Shown: one piece after another, positions 59,402-64,000 of the stretch | Numbering within the stretch: the first letter of the stretch is position 1 | How the letters are laid out: each line of letters begins with the position of its first letter | Source: Sergeia podlipaevii | Taxonomy: Eukaryota; Euglenozoa; Kinetoplastea; Trypanosomatida; Trypanosomatidae | Direction of reading: 5' to 3' | Length of the DNA stretch: 64,000 nt | Assembly: GCA_030849805.1 (NCBI GenBank) | Contig: JASANZ010002197.1 | Coordinates: 1 to 64,000 of the forward strand | The notes under the pieces: generated by a model | Databases searched by the model: none | Seen by the model: the letters and a program-made list of their open reading frames with translations, nothing else | Told to the model about the DNA's origin: nothing | Program-made: the position numbers and the translations under genes

Positions 59402-61030
59402 TTATACCGGCGCGGTGGAGGCGGATGCGGTGCTGTCAGCCAGAGCTCTGGCAGTTTCACTGAAAGGTACAGCAAGTTGCCTCGTCAACAGGTTACGCAT
59501 GCGCTGGTTATAATCTCTCGTGAACTTCCTGAACTCCACTCGTAGCATCTTGCTCACGTGTTCCGCGTACTCCAAGGCCTCCTTATATGCAGCCGAATTG
59601 GCATCGTATTTGTATGTGCTCCCTAGACAGCAGTACAGTGACAGCACGTGATCGATCGCGTCCAGCGCAGAGTCCACGTAGTGACCCTCAAAGAATAGTC
59701 GGAGACACACGTTGAGGTATTTCCCTTTCGCGAACTCCCCTTCAGCTCGCGCCACCGCCTCCAGCAGTGCTGAAGACCTACGTGTGTGTATGGTGAGCTG
59801 CGCGTCGCTTGACGTGCGCAGATTCTCCTCGAGTGCGCTGGTTGCCTCAGCCACCTTCAGTACCGCAGTCTTCTCCTGCGTGAGTGCGGCAAGATAGTGC
59901 TCAAACATACGAGCGGACTGTCGAAGTGCCTTGCGGCGCTCGGCGAGGATAGCCATCACTGCCTGCCAATCCCCCGCATCACTGAGAGCCTCACCGCTCA
60001 GACGTGCGGTGGTGAAGCGCATGGAACTGGGGTCATCCGTTCCATTGCCTGCAGTACCACCAACCACGTCCTCTGCGGTCGCGCTGCTGCCGCTTCCCCA
60101 GAGAAGGTTTGCCACCGAGCGCACGAGTTTCGTAGACTTGGCAGCCACAATGTTGGCGGTATCCTCCACAATATTACGCTTGCGCCTGCTGCACTCATTG
60201 ACGAGCCTGCTGGACTCCTGGAAGCAGTTCAGTGCGTTCCGCATGGAAAGCAGCGTGCCGGTTTCAAAAGTGTCGCGGGGTTCCAGGAAGAAGTGAGAAG
60301 TCCACACCGAGAAGAACATCACCTCCGGCATCGTCGCGATCTCCCGCAGAAAGAACTGTAAGTTGTCGCGCTGGCCGTTCACCGCGTCTGTTGCGTTGAA
60401 GTACGTCTCCACATCATCCGAGAACCCCTTGGCGGGCAGCGGTGGGATCACCAGATGCGGAAACTGATACGAGAGTAGCTCCCGCAGCGCCTGCACCTCA
60501 CTGTAGCGGCGCTCTACCACTGCGCAGCTGCCGCGGTCCCAGTCGTTGCGCTTCACGCCGGCGTCAAGCGTCCGCAAGTGTGGTGCGATGCGCACATCAG
60601 GACCTGTAAAGTTGCCATCGTTCGCGGCTAGCACCTCTGTGCATATTGGAAAGTACGTCACCTGGCGCCACTCTCTCCCCTTGAAGGCACTCTCCACACG
60701 GAACTTGGCGAGCGCGGGCCGACTGTCACCACATGGCGCAAAGCGCAATATAGTAGCGGAGGTGGCGGCGTCAGCAAAGGTGTCGTCCACGTACGTTGCT
60801 GATGGGGCGACAGGGGCAAAAGGACTGGGCTTTGGTGGTGGTGCTGCTACTGTCGGTGGCACAAAGGCGGTAGTAGAGGACGGTGCCTGCTGTGATACAG
60901 TTCCTGCAGATTTAATAATCGGCTGCTCCGTAGGAGGCACAAAACTAAGACCGGCGGGTCTTGAGGACGAAGGGAGAGTGTTGGTAGCTGCAGATTCGTC
61001 ATCCGCAAATGGGTCAGTTTTTGGGAGCAT
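59402..61030 (-). CDS. PX-domain protein, probable sorting nexin with BAR-like C-terminus
   Basis: 542-residue protein of endosomal traffic. Residues ~105-265 form a PX phosphoinositide-binding domain: ERRYSEVQALRELLSYQFP with the RRYS motif (~173), then LVIPPLPAKGF as the PPxP loop, and a later QRDNLQFFLREIATMP helix. A ~30-residue insertion lies between the first strands. Residues ~280-530 are helical and of low Pro content (RLVNECSRRKRNIVEDTANI, then LAERRKALRQSARMFEHYLA), as expected of a BAR domain that dimerises and bends membranes. The order PX then BAR is that of SNX4/SNX5/Vps5 types. The first 100 residues are disordered and Pro/Ser/Ala-rich. The ATG at 61030 is the first after a good acceptor. 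Which sorting nexin it is cannot be told. Confidence 0.88.
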   Translation of the reverse strand: MLPKTDPFADDESAATNTLPSSSRPAGLSFVPPTEQPIIKSAGTVSQQAPSSTTAFVPPTVAAPPPKPSPFAPVAPSATYVDDTFADAATSATILRFAPCGDSRPALAKFRVESAFKGREWRQVTYFPICTEVLAANDGNFTGPDVRIAPHLRTLDAGVKRNDWDRGSCAVVERRYSEVQALRELLSYQFPHLVIPPLPAKGFSDDVETYFNATDAVNGQRDNLQFFLREIATMPEVMFFSVWTSHFFLEPRDTFETGTLLSMRNALNCFQESSRLVNECSRRKRNIVEDTANIVAAKSTKLVRSVANLLWGSGSSATAEDVVGGTAGNGTDDPSSMRFTTARLSGEALSDAGDWQAVMAILAERRKALRQSARMFEHYLAALTQEKTAVLKVAEATSALEENLRTSSDAQLTIHTRRSSALLEAVARAEGEFAKGKYLNVCLRLFFEGHYVDSALDAIDHVLSLYCCLGSTYKYDANSAAYKEALEYAEHVSKMLRVEFRKFTRDYNQRMRNLLTRQLAVPFSETARALADSTASASTAPV

Positions 61031-61122
61031 GCTCAGTTGCTGACTTGATATAGGTGAATACAAATGTAAATAAATGTGTGTTGTTTGTTCTTTGTACTGG
61101 GGCAGGATTGTTGATGGGCACT

Positions 61123-61159
61123 CTATATGTATAGCAATAATAATAATAATAAGAAAAGT
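61123..61159 (-). promoter_or_regulatory. Trans-splice acceptor of the sorting nexin gene
   Basis: The sense strand reads TTACTTTTCTTATTATTATT then TGCTATACATATAGAG, with AG at 61124-61123 or two bases earlier. The first ATG behind it is 61030, which decides the start. Confidence 0.45.
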
Positions 61160-61938
61160 AACCACAACTGCTTGAGTAAGAACTGCAAGTATAGCTCAAC
61201 AGTGAAGAGAGAGAGAAGAAAACGGACAAATAAAACGTAAACAGATAATAATAATGCTATGCTGACGGTAGGATGCCGCCAAGAATGAAAGAATAATAAT
61301 AAAAAAAATGATAAAAAGATTTTGACCAGTATACCTTTAAATGCAAGGTATACAATAACGATAGCAAAAAAAGGGGCAGTAGGACGCAATAACCCTAACA
61401 ACAACAACAACAACAACAGAAGAATAAATAAAAAATATATTAATAGTGAGAGAAAGAGAGAAGAAGAAGAAGAAGAAGAAAAAAGGATGATGCCACATAT
61501 AGATGCAAGGAACAAACAAGACATAACAATATCTTGAAAGGAAGTAAAACAACGAGTGCCAACAACACCCACTGCACACGTTGCCGCATCAACAAGAGCT
61601 GATAATGCTCAAATGCAATACATAAATATATGTATCATACGCACATTCGCTTTAACTTTAGTTTTTCTTTTCTGTTTAAAACAGTTTGAAATTGTTTACA
61701 TGTAGATGGCCACCCCATCCTCAGATAGAGAAGCAAACACTCATTTCTGAAGCCGCAGAGCTCCTTCTGTCACTTCACACTGCGCAAACACAAACACACA
61801 CACACACACACACATACCTATTCACACCATCGCCCTTCACTCACGGTCAATTTTTTTTTTTTAAAGAAAATCACGTGTAATCAAAAGATGCAAACAAAGA
61901 GCAAGAAGAAAAGCAATGACAGCAAGCACTACAGGCTT
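61160..61938. other. Intergenic region
   Basis: Spacer between the coiled-coil gene and the sorting nexin gene. It contains (AAC)n near 61397-61419, a GAA run near 61461-61481 and a (CA)n tract near 61791-61814. No gene is visible. Confidence 0.5.
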
Positions 61939-63162
61939 CTAGGAAGGATAGTGACTGACCTCGTGCTTGAGACTCTCGATATTTGGCTTCTGAGAGCGAA
62001 TATACGACATCAGTTCCTGGTGCTTTTCTGTTAGTTCTACCACCCGCACACGGGTCTGGTTAATGGTCGCCTTACGCTTCTCATAATCCAAAAGCAGATC
62101 CTCAGATCCTACGAGGGGCATCTTCTCACGCATGCGCAAGTTAGCTCGGGAGTACCCATCGCGTCTCCTCTTTGTCTGCGCCAGCCTATCACGCACCGAG
62201 TTGAGCTCCTCCTCCGTTGAGGCGACTTGATGTCGGAGCTGTGTGTTCTCACCCTTCAAGAACTCAAGCTTCTCCTTAACATGCGTGAGAACGTGGATCG
62301 TGGTGGTGACCTTGCGGCGCAGCTTCACGAGATCTTCATTCCGCTCTTCAATCTTTTCATTGAGATTGGTGTTCTCAATCTTGAGCTGCTCAAAGTCAAT
62401 AAGATACATGCCGTCGTTGTGACGGTCCTTGTCATCCGCAGTGCGCCGTAGTTTCTTTGCGAAGTTGCGTAGCTGCAGGTAGCGGATGCGAGCCCCCTGG
62501 ATCTGATTCCGCTGCTCCTCCTCGCGCTCTAAAAAGCGTTCCACATCGGTCGCGGGGATGGTGCGGTTGGAGCGCATAAAGATGGCTTGATCTGCTGTTT
62601 CCTTTATGAACTGCCGGAAGTTGTGCTCCTGCATGAGTGCGCTATCGATGGTATCCTGGTGGCGTAGTCGTTGGCGCTCCAGCTCAGCCTCAGCTGCAGA
62701 ACGCTTGAAGGTCACGCGCTTCTTCTCCTCTCCCACCTGCCGCACCATGCCCCAGTACTGCTGCTCGAGTTCAGGTGTCAGCATCTGGTTGCTAGCTTCC
62801 TCACCTTTACGACTACGCTGCTCTGCGAAGTGCTTGGCGAGGACGCGCTGGTACGCCAAGTTCTGCTCCACCGTGGCCTCACGTTCTGCTAGAAGCTTCC
62901 GGTACTCATCCAGAAGCGTCTCCCGGCGCTCCTCAGAGGATAGAACGACCTCTAGTTCATCGGTATTGTCACAGATGCCCATGAGCGAGTCCACGGCTGC
63001 AGCCGCTGCCGCTGCGGCGCTGAGGTTGGCATCCGTACGCGCATTCTCCTGCAGCTCCTCCTGTTCCTGTTGATGAATACGCCACCGCTGCTGAATGATG
63101 AACGCGGCGCGATCTTGGAGGGCCGCCTCGTTCTTCTTCTTTTGCTCGTCTTCAAAGTTCAT
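61939..63162 (-). CDS. Axonemal coiled-coil protein of the CCDC96/CCDC113 (FAP184/FAP263) family
   Basis: 407-residue protein of the motile axoneme. The C-terminal half carries the family's conserved coiled-coil block: YLIDFEQLKIENTNLNEKIE (~250-270), then RNEDLVKLRRKVTTTIHVLT (~273-292) and HVKEKLEFLKGENTQLRHQV. In Chlamydomonas and animals this block defines CCDC96 (FAP184) and CCDC113 (FAP263), which bridge radial spoke 3, the nexin-dynein regulatory complex and dynein g. Residues ~18-32 (AAFIIQQRWRIHQQEQ) form a degenerate IQ motif that could bind calmodulin. A poly-Ala run (~50-57) follows. The rest is continuous charged helix. By length it is nearer CCDC113, but I cannot separate the two. 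The start ATG at 63162 is the first in frame. Confidence 0.85.
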   Translation of the reverse strand: MNFEDEQKKKNEAALQDRAAFIIQQRWRIHQQEQEELQENARTDANLSAAAAAAAAVDSLMGICDNTDELEVVLSSEERRETLLDEYRKLLAEREATVEQNLAYQRVLAKHFAEQRSRKGEEASNQMLTPELEQQYWGMVRQVGEEKKRVTFKRSAAEAELERQRLRHQDTIDSALMQEHNFRQFIKETADQAIFMRSNRTIPATDVERFLEREEEQRNQIQGARIRYLQLRNFAKKLRRTADDKDRHNDGMYLIDFEQLKIENTNLNEKIEERNEDLVKLRRKVTTTIHVLTHVKEKLEFLKGENTQLRHQVASTEEELNSVRDRLAQTKRRRDGYSRANLRMREKMPLVGSEDLLLDYEKRKATINQTRVRVVELTEKHQELMSYIRSQKPNIESLKHEVSHYPS

Positions 63163-63232
63163 TGCACCTCAAAACAAAAAAATAAATATATGTAGAAACG
63201 CACCTGATATATATATATTATAAATATTCTAT

Positions 63233-63277
63233 CTAAGCAGAAGTATATATACAATTGTAAAAAAACAACAACAACAA
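63233..63277 (-). promoter_or_regulatory. Probable trans-splice acceptor of the coiled-coil gene
   Basis: The sense strand has GTTGTTGTTGTTGTTTTTTT and, further on, TATACTTCTGCTTAG with AG at 63234-63233. The 5' UTR would be about 70 nt. Confidence 0.4.
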
Positions 63278-63742
63278 CCCTGTGTTGCTTGCGATGTGAT
63301 GCTTCCACACTTGTACTCACAGCCTATAAGAAACAAGGGGTACAGTAGTACACACAAGAAAAAAAAGGAAAAAAATATATGGAGATGCGAAGAAGAAGCA
63401 TGTATATGTGTATACATGTGCATGAGCACAAACCTTAAAGCAAAAAAAAAAATAGAGATATTTGCTCACCATTTTGACAACTACTGCTCATTTCATAAAA
63501 GTCAGCACACACACACACACACACACACATAAAACAAAAAAGCAACAAAGATATGCGTTTTAAAGCATTACTTTTTCATCCTTTGCTATTTGATATTCAT
63601 TGAAAATTTCAACAAAGCACATATATATCCAGATGTGAACCGACTTTCTTTCCACTCACAAGCAAATCTTAATCGAAAGCAAAACTGCGATATATATATC
63701 TGCTTGGATAAACGAAGAAGAAAAATTGGAGACAACAATCGA
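63278..63742. other. Intergenic region
   Basis: Spacer after the KH-domain gene. It contains a (CA)n tract at 63506-63529 and A-runs. No gene is visible. Confidence 0.5.
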
Positions 63743-64000
63743 CTAGGCGACCAATGTTTCTTCTCCTGGCACTTCTTCCATGTCTTCCTCTTGCTCGGAT
63801 ATACCAGCGACGTGCTTTACAGCAGCGACCGCCTCATCGAGAACTTCAGCATCCCCACCGCGATGATAAATGTGCACCTGCTGTGTATCGCGAAGTACGA
63901 CTATCTCTGTCCCAGTGTCCTCCTGCAGATGCTGGATGGTCGCTCCTCCACTGCCGATGATAAGAGGGATGCTGCGGCTTGGTAGATCAACTATCATACG
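63743..64000 (-). CDS. KH-domain RNA-binding protein, C-terminal fragment
   Basis: Only the last ~86 codons lie in the window. The frame is open to the right edge, so the N-terminus is missing, and the Met at 63997 may be internal. The visible part is a single type I KH domain: a strand-helix start VDLPSRSIPLIIGSGGATIQ with the G-x-x-G loop as G-S-G-G, then HLQEDTGTEIVVLRDTQQVH and the last helix DEAVAAVKHV. KH domains bind four to five bases of single-stranded RNA or DNA. An acidic tail (EQEEDMEEVPGEE) ends the protein. More KH copies may lie upstream, outside the window. Confidence 0.82.
   Translation of the reverse strand, partial: RMIVDLPSRSIPLIIGSGGATIQHLQEDTGTEIVVLRDTQQVHIYHRGGDAEVLDEAVAAVKHVAGISEQEEDMEEVPGEETLVA

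Noticed and set aside
1..64000. Mobile elements (retroposon or insertion sequence)
   Set aside because: No reverse transcriptase, transposase, target-site duplication with poly(A) tail, or long terminal repeat was seen. The only long duplicate is the kinase tract.

Overview
This window looks like part of a trypanosomatid (kinetoplastid) nuclear chromosome. The evidence is 20 intronless protein genes, all on the minus strand and separated by 0.4-3 kb of A/T-rich, microsatellite-laden DNA. Most of them have a polypyrimidine tract plus AG upstream, as expected for spliced-leader trans-splicing. Several products, such as a POT1-like APC transporter, proteins rich in Ser/Ala/Gln runs and an FAP184/FAP263-type axonemal protein, fit this group. 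The standard genetic code works throughout. The genus cannot be fixed from sequence alone; a Leishmania-like or monoxenous relative is the best guess. Transcription would run right to left as one polycistronic unit that continues past both edges.

In transcription order (high to low coordinates) the unit encodes: the C-terminal part of a KH-domain protein; a CCDC96/CCDC113-family axonemal coiled-coil protein; a PX-domain sorting nexin; a very long exocyst subunit Sec5; a small HIT protein; the TRAP-gamma subunit of the ER translocon; a VIT/VWA-domain protein; a CAX-type cation exchanger homologue that has lost both signature glutamates; a protein with four CCHC zinc knuckles; a Coq11-like NAD(P)-binding protein; a small protein with a possible TerB-like end; proteasome subunit alpha-3; a POT1-like polyamine/amino-acid permease; a first inositol polyphosphate kinase (IPK2 here); an AAAP amino-acid transporter; a 1417-residue orphan; a second inositol polyphosphate kinase (IPK1 here); threonine synthase; a bromodomain-like plus CW-zinc-finger chromatin protein; and a low-complexity orphan running off the left edge. 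As usual in trypanosomatids, neighbours do not form a pathway. Loose themes are membrane traffic (PX, Sec5, TRAP-gamma), amino-acid/polyamine supply (AAAP, POT1-like, threonine synthase) and inositol phosphate signalling (two kinases).

The most striking observation is a 184-bp tract shared by the two inositol phosphate kinase genes, which lie 13 kb apart. Only three bases differ, and all three change an amino acid, so there is no synonymous difference. The flanking kinase sequence is strongly diverged, which points to recent gene conversion over the catalytic P-x-x-x-D-x-K-x-G motif. Other points are a probable +1 frameshift near the 5' end of IPK1, the CAX homologue with K and S in place of its two signature glutamates, a threonine synthase with a ~110-residue N-terminal extension, and intergenic microsatellites that nearly always have the same strand orientation. 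I found no tRNA, rRNA, CRISPR array, transposon or plus-strand gene.
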